A stretch of 64,000 nucleotides of DNA, taken from contig NC_064042.1 in NCBI RefSeq assembly GCF_932526225.1, positions 10,492,540 to 10,556,539 of the forward strand, in the 5' to 3' direction. Position 1 is the stretch's first letter; every line of letters begins with the position of its first letter. Shown piece by piece: positions 23,308 to 35,326 of this stretch. The position numbers and the translations under genes were made by a program. The notes beneath the pieces were generated by a model, which was given only the letters and a program-made list of their open reading frames with translations, was not told the origin of the DNA and did no database searches. Source of the DNA: Nematostella vectensis. Lineage: Eukaryota > Cnidaria > Anthozoa > Actiniaria > Edwardsiidae.

Positions 23308-26300
23308 ATGTCAAACGCAGATTCCCCTGGAGAATCATCGCATAAACATGAGCAAAATCATCGACTGGTAGGAGCATGCAGTCAACTAGTCACTTCGGGT
23401 GGCCATTGGTAGATATTTAATCTCTGAAGTGACTTTTAGAGGTTGATTTCTCCTTTTTCTATCACAGAAAAAGCGGACCCCCTTCGAAATGTACGAACAT
23501 AGCATCAATAATGCGCCCGCCGAACCGAGAGAGAGCGAACTCGAATGCACAGTGAGTAGTTCTCGCTCTTCCTTCGCCGATATTTGGGATAGTTCCATCC
23601 CAGTTGAGGTAAGAGTTCAGCGCTTGTTTTTCCCGTTTCAAGGATTAATTACTTGATTGCGAAATGCAATATGTGACTTATTCCGTTACACGAATTTTCC
23701 ATATGAATCAACCCCTTCGTTTGCTGGGCTCACGTGATATTGCGTCTAATAAATGTTTCCGCGAATTGAAGTGCTGTTGTGTACAGTAATTCTTTCAATT
23801 TATTGTATAGGCTAGGTGTGAAAAGTTTCAGAAAGTGGTTCATTATTAAAAAGTAACTTTAGACAAAATATCCTAAACTCTAGTTGGTCATTTGAAATTT
23901 ATTACTTACTTTGGCCAGGAAAATAGTTTTTTTAATTTTTTTCTTATTTTCATCATTAAAAACAACATGAAAATGGAACTTTTAGCCAGTGTTATAGTTG
24001 TCGTGGTATGTTTAATCTAAAGTCTGTCTTTTATATTTCCCGATCTTTATAGAAGTCAATGTTTTTGATACTCGCATTTTATCCCATTTTCCCATGTCTT
24101 TACTTTCAGCTTTCTAAGTGAGTTTTATCACAACTGCAAAAATCTAAAATGTTTCATCTTGCAATAACACATAGTCAGTAAGCAACCAATAAATGACTGT
24201 GCTTTTCATTGTCTACATCATAAACTATTTGACTGCACACAGCATAAACCATTTGTCTGCACATAGCATAAACCATTTGACTGCACACAGCAGAAGCCAT
24301 TTGACTGTACACAACATAAACCATCATAAACCATATGCAACCCTCATGAAATAAAATTTAATGTTTTGTATTGTATTTGTCTGCACACTGCATAAGTCAT
24401 TTGACTGCACACAGCATAAGCCATTTGATTGCACACAGCATAAGCCATTTGACTGCACACAGCATAAGCCATTTGACTGCACACAGCATAAACCATTTGA
24501 CTGCACACAGTATAAGCCATTTGACTGCACACAGCATAAGCCATTTGACTACACATAGCAAAAGCCATTGACTGCTCACATCATAAGCCATTTGACTGCA
24601 CACAGAATAAACCATTTGACTGCACACAGCATAAACCATTTGACTGCACACAGCAGAAGCCATTTGACTGCACACAGCATAAATCATTTAACTGCACACA
24701 GCATAAACCATTTAACTGAACACAGCATAAGCCATTCGACTGCACAAAACATAAGCCATTCAACTGCACACAGCATGAGCCATTCGACTGCACACAGCAT
24801 AAGCCATTCGACTGCACACAGCATAAACCATTTGTCTGCAAACAGAGTAAACCATAACTGCACACAGAATAAACCATTCATCTGCACACAGCATAAGCCA
24901 TTTGACTGCACACAGCATAAACCATTTGACTGCAAACAGCATAAAACGTTTGAGTGCATACAGCATAAAGCATTTGACTGCACACAGGAAATTTTTTTTT
25001 TTATTGTCCTGTTTCTACTTCCAGAGGAATATTTACCAACCTCTGGCCCAGAAAAATCTTGTGAATTCATCAACAGCATTGTATGGTCATTTAATTCAAC
25101 TCATTTTGCTCAGAATTACTTAACCCTTGTCAGCCACCCTTTTGTTACTGTTTTTAACCAATATGAAGACAAATTATTAGGAGAATTCCTCCTAAAAATA
25201 AAATCGAATGCTGTTTTTGACCAAATTTAATTGAAAATATCACATCAGCTTTCCCAAACGTTAGGATGACAAAATGACAGCTGACAAAATTCTAAAATGA
25301 AATGTTTTTTTTGACTGGTTGTTATTTTGCTCATTATTTTATAGATTAGAGATGGATCCTATCACACTGGGATTTTCAACCCAATTTCAACAGTCCTACA
25401 AAAATGCAACCAACAAGTCATGGTGCCGTATTTCTCCATGCTTTCTGTTGTGAGTATCAGCCACAGTACAAACAAAACCATAGGGCCATCTTCCCTTTTC
25501 AATCCCTAGTTTAAAAAATAGATCTCATTTTTGCATGCCTCACGCAACTTGACTGAGTTGTTATACTTTTTAGTTCATGGCATGCTGTGACATCATCTGT
25601 GCATCTATTAATGGACAGACCCCCAAATAATAAGATTAATTTGCTTAAACAGCAATTAGAATGTTCTCTTATGTTACAATCTAGTTTTGGGGAGCCTGAA
25701 TGCTGATGCCAAGAATGTATGTGTCCTCTTATAACACATGGACCCCAAGTTGTATGGACTCAGACTGGTGTTTTTATTTCCTGAAAACCTAAAGATTGTA
25801 ATAGCATATTCAATATGTAATTAAACATAGAACTCTAAAAGATAAACCTGTCTATTTAAGACACTAGCAATACAAAAAGTATTTACCAAAATGACCTACA
25901 TAATGCTCCCTGGACTGGGGTTAACTGATTAATTCATTTTTTTTTCACAGATAGGGTGGAGACCATTATGCCGTGACTCATTCCATTGCAGAGGGTTCCT
26001 ATACCTTGTTAACATCTTCTATACTCTTGTAATCTTTTTGCTGTTATTATTCAGCTACGTTGCTAGCATAACAGCTTGTCAGGCACGGCTGGATATTGAA
26101 CCATTGGTAAGTAATTCATAAATAATTTGTTAGGCAAATTTTAAGTTCATAGGAATTCACTGGGTTTGTAAGTAATAATGCACAATTTTTGATATTTTAT
26201 AATTTTATGACTTCACATCATGAAATTGCACTGAGCAATCAGCTATCTGAATCTTATAATGTGTGGTGACCTTGTCCAACTTAGATAGGATCACTTAGAT

Positions 26301-29300
26301 GGGATTACTGGAAGCTATGAGGAGAAACCCAAGAGAAAATGACCCATCCCCTGGACAAACACATACATTTTCTGAAATTTCTGAACCTGTGGCATTGTTG
26401 TCTCAACTGAAACATTCTTCCATCCTATAGGCCTGTGTTCAAAAGTTTTTTTTTAATTAAAACTTCATTACTTTTCTTTCAGATTCCAGACACAACTTCA
26501 CTCACACCGACCCATCGTCCCACCACATCACACAACATCACAACACCACACCCTACAACTCCATCGAATTCCACAAATAGCACAATGCCAACAACACAAA
26601 GCATCCCCAGCTCCTTGCCGCCCAAGACAATGCCTGCACCTACAGTAAAACACCCCACAAAGTCTACCCAATACCCAGATGTCATAACCTTCTTCACCAT
26701 GTACACCATGTCGCCTGCTCAGCCAGACTGGAAACCCACAGAGTGTACACATATCATGAGTGGATACGTGGTACCTAAGTTCTTGCATTTCATTGCATTT
26801 GTGATTGGGTTCTACCACTTTAGGATACAAGAGAGTGAAGGATTGCATGCCCTCGTGGAAATGGTAATCACTTTAGGTGTCTCTCTCCCCTGCAAGCAGA
26901 GGCCTCCTTTTTCTGTATTTTGCTGAGCTTGCAATTCTCTTTTCCTCACAAATAAAAGTAACGATTAAACAGAGAAAAGAAGCCTATGCTAGCAAAGAAA
27001 TTTTTTTTTTCATACAATTTTATTTTAGTATAGTTTTATTTTATTTTCCAATTCGTTTTATTAATTGGATTCATTAAACAGATGGCGGAAGTAAGCTGAG
27101 GCGGGTAATGTAGTAGGCAATAAACAATTTTATTTCATAACTCCTCATCTAGTTTTTCATTTTTTTTCCCCAGGTTTTTCTGCAAAGTAAAGAGCAATCT
27201 AAAATTGTTAAAAGATTGAGGTAGGCATTGTCTCTTAGGCAACGTTTTGGCTCATCAAATCATCAAAATGTTATCACCTTAGAATAAAAATTGGCTCCCA
27301 AAGCTGTATAGTATTGAAGTCAGCGTTTAGCTTAAAAATCCCAGTTCAAGTTCAAACAATTATTGATATGTGACCAACGCTTTCAGGTCATTCCTATTGG
27401 CTGGTCTCGTCTGGCTCTTGGGCATGTTGGCGTGCTATATCTTCTTCTGTTTTTCATTTGGTCTTGCATCTGTGACTGGATTTAGACATAGTGTGAGGTA
27501 ACCAATACATGAGAGCTTGACAGGAATACACCATGTTGTCATGTGGTTATTTATTTTTGTATCTATTTTTATTAATCTATATGTATTTCCCATTGCCTGT
27601 TATTGTTCTCTGGGTCTCCCCCCCCCCCCCTTTCCCCATCCCATTGCCGGATTAGATCACTAGTGGCATTTAAATCTATCTCATATCCTGTAGTCGGCAG
27701 TGGGTGGCTGCAAGTATGATGGTACTTGGGGACCTGGTAGCAAATTGCGTCACATTTGTCATCATGCTTAACTACTGCGCCCAGTGTCAGCTCTTGATCT
27801 ACTTCCTACGAGATATAGCGCTTAGAATGGAGGAAAAGACAGCAGAGCTCGGTCACCTAATGAAAGTATGTGACGATAGAAGTGCTCTCATTTCTAAATA
27901 CATTAAGTTTGTAAAGTCAAATCTCTTACATTCAACTTTACACGGTAGCTTTCACTCTCTTAATAGGGCAGCTTTTTAAAGTCTCCCAGACACCTTTTTG
28001 CCAACGGACACTTTTGTTTCTAAGACTACCAGATAACTCTTCACTGAAGGGCATTCTCTTTAAGCGGACAGCTTTCCTATAACTACCAGTCAACTCTTTG
28101 GTAACAGACACTCGTAAGTGTCAGATTCTTTAAGACTACCAGTTCATTATTTGCTAATGAACAGGGGTGTCTACAAAACGAAGACCTAAAACCTAAAACC
28201 TAAAACCTGTGACCCCAAAAGCTACTACCCCTAAAGCAACAACCCCAAAAGCAACGACCCCAAAAGCTCGACCCCCAAAATATTGCCGTTATTATTTAGC
28301 CTACCTTGTTTCCCAAAATGGCTACAGAGCATGGAAGTTTCATGTGGACCAGTGATCCTTACAAGCGAACAAAGTTATAGTTGATGACTTGTCCATCTAC
28401 CGTTATACATTACTTGACCCAAGTTTGGCTGATGAACAGCAAATCGCTGGCGAGATATTCGTTATTTTCCCACGGTCGCGTGATCTGTGTGGTCATCACC
28501 TATAACTTTTTTTACTTGTCCATCTACCGTTATACATTACTTGACCCAAGTTTGGATGATGTGCAGCAGATCGCTGGCGAGATATTCGTTATTTTCCCAC
28601 GGTCACTTGATTGCTTAGTAATAAAAGAGAATCTGAGTATTCAATATTTTAACGCGTCACGTGAGCCGTAGAAATTGAAGGAAATAGAGAAAGAAAAAAA
28701 GGAAAAAAAAAAACAGTAAAATCGCCCGACCTGCGTTTTGTACTCAACCTGCACCCGACCTGAATCCGACCTGCACCCGACCTTAATCCGACCTGACCCT
28801 GCATCTAACCTGCAACCTGCATTTTGTACCGTCCGAGTTTTTTTCTACAAAATGAGACTTTATTTACTTGTTCTTTGTCTTTCTTACGTAAAATGCCATA
28901 CAATGTTAGGGGTGCAAGTTCTCTACAGACATCGACAAAACTAGGATTTCAATAACTATTTGGCCAATCTATTTATAAACTTTAGAAATTATAATTTACT
29001 TGTCGGGAACCCGTATTGGCACGCTACGCTAAAGCTTTGGTTTGATAAACGCTCTTCCTCGCCAGGGAAGAGCGTTTCTCTAAATTACGGGTAATTACCG
29101 GGTCTGTTAGGTTACCGGGAGAGTTTTCGGGATAATTTTTCGGGTAAAGGAGCGTGTCTGAAAAATGAGTGCAACTACAATTTTTAATGGGACAAATAAA
29201 GACGAGTAAAAATGGTTTGTTCATTGGCGCGTGCAAATGAGAATATTTCTTTGTTGAAAAGCACAACAAAATTTATGAACTGTCTCGCTGTGTAGCCATT

Positions 29301-32300
29301 TAAGAAACAAGGTAGACTAAATAATAACTTTAATTTTTGGGGGGTCGTAGCTTTTGGGGTCGTAGCTTTTGGGGTCACAGGTTTTAGGTCTTCGTTTTGT
29401 AGACCCCCTAATAGACACTCTTGTTATCAGACAGTTTTTCCAATCAACTATTCCAATCAACTCTTCTTCGACAAATTAAATTCCCCTCATTGACACTTTT
29501 TTTTTCAACTTGAAGGATCTATGGGAAGTGAAAAAACACCTCACCAACTTAAACAGTGTATCAGCTCACATCACAACTTTAATCATCTTCAACTTTTGTG
29601 AGGTTGCGGTTATAGGTAAGCTAGTAGTAGGAGGAGTCGTCCTGGGAGGCGGAAGTGACGTCATCATAACTTAGGAGGTAAAGAATGGTGGTGTCTGATT
29701 GGAGGGGTAAGAGGAGTCGAGGAGAAGTGACATTATCCGAAGAGTCTAGATTCTAAGAGGGTCAGACTCTAACGAATAGTGATCTCATGCCGACGCCGAA
29801 AAGTCTAAAATTATGTAAATTTTGTTAACTCTTTAGATTTCACATGTAAAAGTATCTCGGTTTCGTTCTTCTACAAACTAGAACAAGACAACTAATTTTT
29901 AGGTAAATCGAAGAAGTTTGCCCTGTAAACCCCTCTATGTCCACTCTGTAGAAATATTGTCGACAGTTTATTTCGATCTGTTTTTTACCGACCGCCTTGC
30001 GCAAAAGCACTTTTTTCTATCTCGTTGTCCTAGTTGTCCCTAGTAATATAGTAATACTCGTTTTGTTATTTTTCAGGTCTGACCATTCTGTTCCGTAATT
30101 CGGAAGGCGTGCCGACGTCTCAGGTTGTTTATCGCGCCATCATTCCGGTCATGTGCTTGATAACACTTATGTGCCCTCTTATAATGGTAAGCCTAAGCCC
30201 AAAGTAGCCTCGTCTCTGTCCGGGGTTACTGTGGTGGGCCGCGAGAAAAGGGGGGCTGGGACGAGTTCGGGTGATGTTTAAATCTTTAACCACATGAAAC
30301 CTTAAAGAGATAGCCAGACTAGGCTGGTCCGCAAGCACGCAGGTAGTGACGGGCCAGCCGTTGCCTTTATCTACCTTTTGGATCCAGATTCTTTTTGCGC
30401 GGCTTCGATTTTCATAGCTAATTAATTCGGATTTGTATCAATTCCAATTTTAAAACCAAGCTTTTCTTTGTGTTTTCCATATTGCTATACCCTGGTTCTA
30501 GAGCCTCGAACATCTCTCTATTTAGTGGCCAGAGACATTCGAGGCTCTGGAACCAGGGTAATATTGCTATGACTTTACTGACTTTTCTAGGGCGCTTCCC
30601 TTACGTCGTGCCATGACTTTACTGACTTTTCTAGGGCGCTTCCCTTACGTCGTGCTATGACTTTACTGACTTTTCTAGGGCGCTTCCCTTACGTCGTGCC
30701 ATGACTTTACTGACTTTTCTAGGGCGCTTCCCTTACGTCGTGCTATGACTTTACTGACTTTTCTAGGGCGCTTCCCTTACGTCGTGCTATGACTTTACTG
30801 ACTTTTCTAGGGCGCTTCCCTTACGTCGTGCCATGACTTTACTGACTTTTCTAGGGCGCTTCCCTTACGTCGTGCTATGACTTTACTGACTTTTCTAGGG
30901 CGCTTCCCTTACGTCGTGCTATGACTTTACTGACTTTTCTAGGGCGCTTCCCTTACGTCGTGCTATGACTTTACTGACTTTTCTAGGGCGCTTCCCTTAC
31001 GTCGTGCTATGACTTTACTGACTTTTCTAGGGCGCTTCCCTTACGTCGTGCTATGACTTTACTGACTTTTCTAGGGCGCTTCCCTTACGTCGTGCCATGA
31101 CTTTACTGACTTTTCTAGGGCGCTTCCCTTACGTCGTGCTATGACTTTACTGACTTTTCTAGGGCGCTTCCCTTACGTCGTGCTATGACTTTACTGACTT
31201 TTCTAGGGCGCTTCCCTTACGTCGTGCCATGACTTTACTGACTTTTCTAGGGCGCTTCCCTTACGTCGTGCTATGACTTTACTGACTTTTCTAGGGCGCT
31301 TCCCTTACGTCGTGCTATGACTTTACTGACTTTTCTAGGGCGCTTCCCTTACGTCGTGCCATGACTTTACTGACTTTTCTAGGGCGCTTCCCTTACGTCG
31401 TGCTATGACTTTACTGACTTTTCTAGGGCGCTTCCCTTACGTCGTGCTATGACTTTACTGACTTTTCTAGGGCGCTTCCCTTACGTCGTGCTATGACTTT
31501 ACTGACTTTTCTAGGGCGCTTCCCTTACGTCGTGCCATGACTTTACTGACTTTTCTAGGGCGCTTCCCTTACGTCGTGCTATGACTTTACTGACTTTTCT
31601 AGGGCGCTTCCCTTACGTCGTGCTATGACTTTACTGACTTTTCTAGGGCGCTTCCCTTACGTCGTGCCATGACTTTACTGACTTTTCTAGGGCGCTTCCC
31701 TTACGTCGTGCTATGACTTTACTGACTTTTCTAGGGCGCTTCCCTTACGTCGTGCTATGACTTTACTGACTTTTCTAGGGCGCTTCCCTTACGTCGTGCT
31801 ATGACTTTACTGACTTTTCTAGGGCGCTTCCCTTACGTCGTGTGCCAAGGAATTTAAGCAGCGCAGCTTACAGCTGCGTGTTTTCGGATATCCGTCGACC
31901 ACGCAGTTTGACAGAGATTCTTTTCTTCTCTTCATCCAAACAATGGATCTCCAGGTAAGTGCGCTTTTCAGCCTAGTCGCTGTCGCTCTGACCGGTATTC
32001 CTGTGTTTTGCCATGAGTTAAGGGAGAGCCAACCTAGCCTGCGTAGCGGCTTCCCTCCCCTTGAGCCGCTACGCAGGCTAGAGCAAACCTAGGAGAGGGA
32101 TCGGGTAACGTCACATGTCAACACCCATGAATCATAATAACAATTTCAGACCCATGCTGAAACACCACAGAAAACCCATAAAGAACGCCAGGTACTAGGT
32201 AGGGTGTTCGAATAGGATTCCCATGCTAACAAAATTCTCTCATCCCTCCCCATCTTGTTTCGTTCTGGCCGCGCGCGGGCCCAAAACAAAACAAAACAAC

Positions 32301-33055
32301 AACAACAAAAAATGGCGGCCACGATATACGGCGAAAAAAACAACTCCGGGTTAATATAGCGAAAAACCCCGGGTAAACATAACGAAAAACCCCGGTTAAA
32401 CATAGCGAAAACCCCGGGTAACTATAGCAAAAAAACCCGGGTAAACATAGCGAAAAACCCCGGGTAAACATAGCGAAAAACCCCGGGAAACTATAGCAAA
32501 AAACCCCGGGTAAACATAGCGAAAAACCCCGGGTAAACATAGCGAAAAACCCCGGGTAAACATAGCGAAAAACCCCGGGTAAACATAGCAAAAAACACCG
32601 GGTAAACACAGCGAAAAACCCCGGGTAAAAATAGCGAAAAACCCCGGGTAAACATAGCGAAAAACCCCGGTTGTTTACCCGGGGTTATAATAGCGGGTAA
32701 TAATAGCGAAAAACCCCGGGTACACAAAGCGAAAAACACCGGGTAAACATAGCGAAAAACAAGGGATAAACATAGCGAAAAACACCGGGTAAACACAGCG
32801 AAAAACACCGGGTAAACACAGCGTAAAACATCGTGTAAACGCAGCGAAAAACACCGGGTAAACATAGCGAAAAACACCGGGTAAACGCTGCAGGAAGTCT
32901 GTCACTGACATTGTTTTTGTATTTCTTTTCAGGCCACGCTGTTTGCGATACCCATGAAGTCGTCTTATCTATGGGGCTTTTTCACTCTCGTTGTGTTTGT
33001 TGTTCTGCTATTGATGCAGATAGGGATTCTCGCGGCAAAAAATAGATACTTTTAA
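23308..33055 (+). CDS. Gustatory-receptor-like (Grl) seven-helix membrane protein
   Basis: Twelve coding exons: 23308-23367, 23468-23608, 25345-25449, 25951-26106, 26483-26863, 27174-27220, 27387-27497, 27694-27865, 29516-29615, 30077-30186, 31823-31954 and 32933-33055. They total 1638 nt, in phase throughout, for 545 residues. There is a hydrophilic N terminus and no signal peptide. Seven hydrophobic helices follow (for example YTLVIFLLLLFSYVASI, VWLLGMLACYIFFCFSFGLA and LWGFFTLVVFVVLLLMQIG). Between helices 1 and 2 is a Thr/Pro/Ser-rich, N-glycosylation-rich loop. The YCAQCQLLIYFLRDI ... NLNSVSAHITTLI pattern and the closing SFLLFIQTMDLQ segment before the last helix resemble insect and cnidarian gustatory-receptor-like proteins, which have an intracellular N terminus and may form ion channels. 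The lineage-typical TYhhhhhQF ending is not obvious. The start was chosen because only this ATG continues in phase into exon 2. Anthozoan Grl1 has been linked to body patterning, which is family knowledge and not shown here. Confidence 0.72.
24232..24987. repeat. 24-bp minisatellite in Grl intron 2
   Basis: About 30 tandem units of the type 'cataagccatttgactgcacacag' run through the second intron. Because 24 is a multiple of 3, long ORFs open in several frames on both strands (Cys-Val-Gln-Ser-Asn repeats and similar). These are artefacts. Unlike other arrays in this window it does not touch a splice junction. Confidence 0.9.
28164..29408. mobile_element. DNA transposon with long terminal inverted repeats in Grl intron 8
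   Basis: The left end 'ggggtgtctacaaaacgaag' and the right end 'cttcgttttgtagaccccc' are inverted and both continue into ACCTAAAACC- and CCCCAAAAGC-type short repeats for over 100 bp. The body (about 1.2 kb) contains two direct copies of a roughly 130-bp block (28384-28495 and 28515-28625) and no transposase, so it is non-autonomous. It lies inside a spliced intron. Confidence 0.8.
30478..30570. mobile_element. Foldback element flanked by a direct repeat
   Basis: The arms 'accctggttctagagcctcgaa' (30489 onward) and the inverted 'ttcgaggctctggaaccagggt' (to 30559) are flanked on both sides by 'atattgctat'. That looks like a 9-10 bp target-site duplication. The right-hand duplicate merges into the first unit of the 44-bp array. 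Confidence 0.65.
30567..31842 (+). repeat. 44-bp minisatellite, 29 units, spanning the Grl exon 11 acceptor
   Basis: The length of 1276 bp is exactly 29 x 44. Each unit carries 'tttactgacttttctag' (branch-point-like TACTGAC, pyrimidines, AG) followed by 'ggcgcttcccttacgtcgtg', the first bases of exon 11. The last unit forms the real junction at 31823. Units differ mainly at one site (gcTatg or gcCatg), often in a C-T-T order that suggests amplification in 132-bp triplets. Use of any upstream AG would shift the frame or meet TGA in the third unit. Confidence 0.93.
32035..32080. repeat. Perfect 16-bp hairpin in Grl intron 11
   Basis: The arms 'tagcctgcgtagcggc' and 'gccgctacgcaggcta' enclose a 14-base loop. 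It is probably a small foldback element; it would form a stable RNA hairpin in the pre-mRNA. Confidence 0.7.
32338..32886. repeat. 22-23 bp minisatellite in Grl intron 11
   Basis: About 24 units of the type 'gcgaaaaaccccgggtaaacata' end roughly 45 bp before the acceptor of the last Grl exon. The minus-strand ORFs with Phe-Thr-Arg-Gly/Cys-Phe-Ser repeats here come from the repeat and are not genes. Confidence 0.88.
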
Positions 33056-33511
33056 AAACAATCAATGTACAAAAGAACTAAAAAAGAAACAATAGAGATA
33101 TCAACAAGAAAACCATCTGCACTCTAATGGCCAAGTCAGATTAAAAAAAAAACAATGAGTATTACACAGAACGACGTGGTCTCTATGATAGGTTTGTGAG
33201 GTAAACCAATGAGAATGCAGGAAACGTTTTGATTGACAGTTGCTTCACTAGCCAACCGGCGTGGCTAAGAAATGCATCAGAACGACGGAATCCTCCTAGT
33301 TTCGAAGTTCTTGTCAATCAAAACCGTATCTCGCATGCTAATTGGCTAACTTCCTTAAACTTTGCAAGGGTGGCCACGGTAGCAAGCGCCGCATGGTTAA
33401 TTTTGTAAGGGTGGCCACGGTAGCGCGCGTCGCATGATTAACTTTGAAAGAGTGGCCACGGTAGCAAGCTTCGCTCCATGAACGGTCGTTTGACAAAAGG
33501 TTGTCGACCCG

Positions 33512-33705
33512 CTTTGCGACAAGCCCGCATTGAAGCATGGGTAAAAACCACTGAATCGCCTAGCTGCATTTTTTTTACTCGTGATTCCGGAATGAGAATG
33601 ATAGGGAAAAAACGCGCCCTAAGTCTGAAGTTATGCAGTGGCTAATATATACGGCTAGGCGCTTTAGTGGTTTTTCCCATGCCTACATGCCGGCTTGTCG
33701 CGTAG
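33512..33705. mobile_element. Foldback element with about 55-bp arms
   Basis: The left arm contains 'gcgacaagcccgcattgaag' and 'atgggtaaaaaccact'; the right arm contains the matching 'agtggtttttcccatg' and 'gccggcttgtcgcg'. Arms are imperfect, with about 80 bp between them. Confidence 0.6.
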
Positions 33706-33707
33706 TC

Positions 33708-33958
33708 TATACACCTATTTCAATAAACGTTGTGTGCGAATGGTGAATGGCAATTGGCAGTTCTAAAACCAATCACTGCTTGAAGGTATAATTTTTTGTA
33801 AGAATAAAGATGATTAGTAATATAATCACAGAAATTATCCACATTTTACTACATTCAGTAGAAATTAGATAAGTCCCATGGTCTTTTTTTGATAGAACTG
33901 CCATTTGACAATCGCCATTTGCCGTTTGCACTGACAACGTTATTTAAAATAGGTGTAT
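33708..33958. mobile_element. MITE of about 250 bp with roughly 60-bp inverted termini
   Basis: The left end reads 'acacctatttcaataaacgt' and runs to 'ggcagttcta'. The right end starts 'gaactgcc' and finishes 'aaaataggtgt'. The two ends are reverse complements with a few mismatches. It abuts the foldback element on its left. Confidence 0.65.
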
Positions 33959-35326
33959 TCACTACAAGACATCCCACAAAGTTTATATTTTGTAAATACT
34001 GATAACTCTGTCGCTTTTTGGGGTACAGATGTTATTTTGATCGTGATAGATTCCCCTTGTCATTTGTAAAGAGAAAAACGTTCACATTATTTTGTAAATA
34101 GAATAGAATTATTTGCAATAACAAATCAATAAAGTATGCACTCTTATACAATTGTCATCTATAGCTGCCAATATTACGTGGTCCATAAATATATTGTTTC
34201 CCAAGACATGTAATTATATACTTTTACATTTTCACTAATTTTTATGTGTGATTAATTTAGACTACCTCTGGTCGTGTGTTCTAAATCCCCTAACAGGAAG
34301 AAAATCTTAGAAAAGTATTGGAACTTTAATCCACGAATTCACCTCAGGCCATATGGTTGCCTCCCCCTTCCCCCCCCCCCCCCCCCCCCAAAGTGATCCT
34401 GCATTTGACACTGATACATAACTACCCAAGTGGGTTTTGCGCACCGTGGTGGAATAAGTAAGATCTGTACAGCTGGTACTGTGGTTTTCAATATCATGTG
34501 AACTAACGTTGACGATATCCAGCAGCCCGATCGCCTTCTGGCTTCCTTCAATCAAAATCCGTCGTTGCTTAGCACTAAACTGGTTTCCAATCATGCCACA
34601 TCGCGCCAATTAGATAGCACCAAATGCAATTCCGTTAGTTTAACTGACGGAAGCTAGAAAGCCGTTTAGTTGTTGGAAACCGTTGTAAGCTCGCATAATA
34701 ATGAAAATCATGGTATCGCGTGGCCCATTACTTGTCTAACACGTTCCCATAATCTGGGAATTTTTTTTTATGGCGTGAGACCCTGGGGGCGAGATCGATG
34801 ATATCTAGACAAGCACTTAAAAAAAATTAAATAATAAATTTATCAAATAATGTAATTCAAGACCTATTACGACACCGCCAGTAAGAGCGAGACCTGTGGG
34901 AAGAAATGAAACGAAGTCAGCCATTTTATCGCTGATTCACAAAAAGGGGTATCAAACGCTTCCAATCAAGCAGTTCCCTTTGCATTCCCCCATGTCGGTG
35001 TCACGCAACATTACAAATTAGGCTACCAACAGTAGAACTAAGGGACCGTCCGGGGGGTGGGGGGTGGTGACTGAATCGCTAAAATTATCCAAATGCAAAT
35101 TGCTCGGATTATTTGAGTGACTCGGGTCATGTTATTTCAAACAACTAATGTGTATTACATGAAAGGCACGGTTTTATGGAAAAAGTTGTAAACTGGAAGA
35201 AATCCTTGGATAGATAAAGATGAACCTATGCGTTAGAAAATGGTGGAGAGGGTGGGAAAAAAGGGGAGGGGGCAACGGTCGGATGAGAAAAAAAATGAAG
35301 GGGGGGGCTCTCAGTTGGGTGGGTAC

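Larger units (their letters stand above)
33056..35326. other. Convergent 3' ends of Grl and COG3; repeats
   Basis: Grl (plus) and COG3 (minus) point at each other across this stretch. It contains candidate AATAAA signals for Grl (near 33720, 33803 and 34127), a three-fold repeat of about 46 bp with 'gtggccacggtagc' (33362-33475), two inverted-repeat elements and a poly-C run (34370-34389). The last short COG3 coding exon should lie here on the minus strand, but I could not place it with confidence. The minus ORF at 34307-34609 resembles nothing I recognise. Confidence 0.5.

Noticed and set aside
23308-23371. Grl start at the ATG reading MSKIIDW (23349)
   Set aside because: That frame would give TGA when joined to exon 2. 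The ATG at 23308 reads through in phase.
24324-25230. Long ORFs in both strands with Cys-Val-Gln-Ser-Asn or His-Lys-Pro-Phe-Asp repeats
   Set aside because: They are readings of a 24-bp intronic minisatellite, which leaves all frames open. There is no start context or splice support.
30567-31842. A CRISPR array, because of 29 regular repeats
   Set aside because: There are no spacers: units are directly adjacent 44-bp repeats, and the locus is an animal gene intron.
32146-32911. Minus-strand ORFs with Phe-Ala-Met-Phe-Thr-Arg-type repeats
   Set aside because: Produced by the 22-23 bp minisatellite in a plus-strand Grl intron.
34307-34609. A 100-residue minus-strand ORF as the last COG3 exon or a separate gene
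   Set aside because: It does not resemble the expected COG3 C terminus, and half of it is a G/C homopolymer reading.
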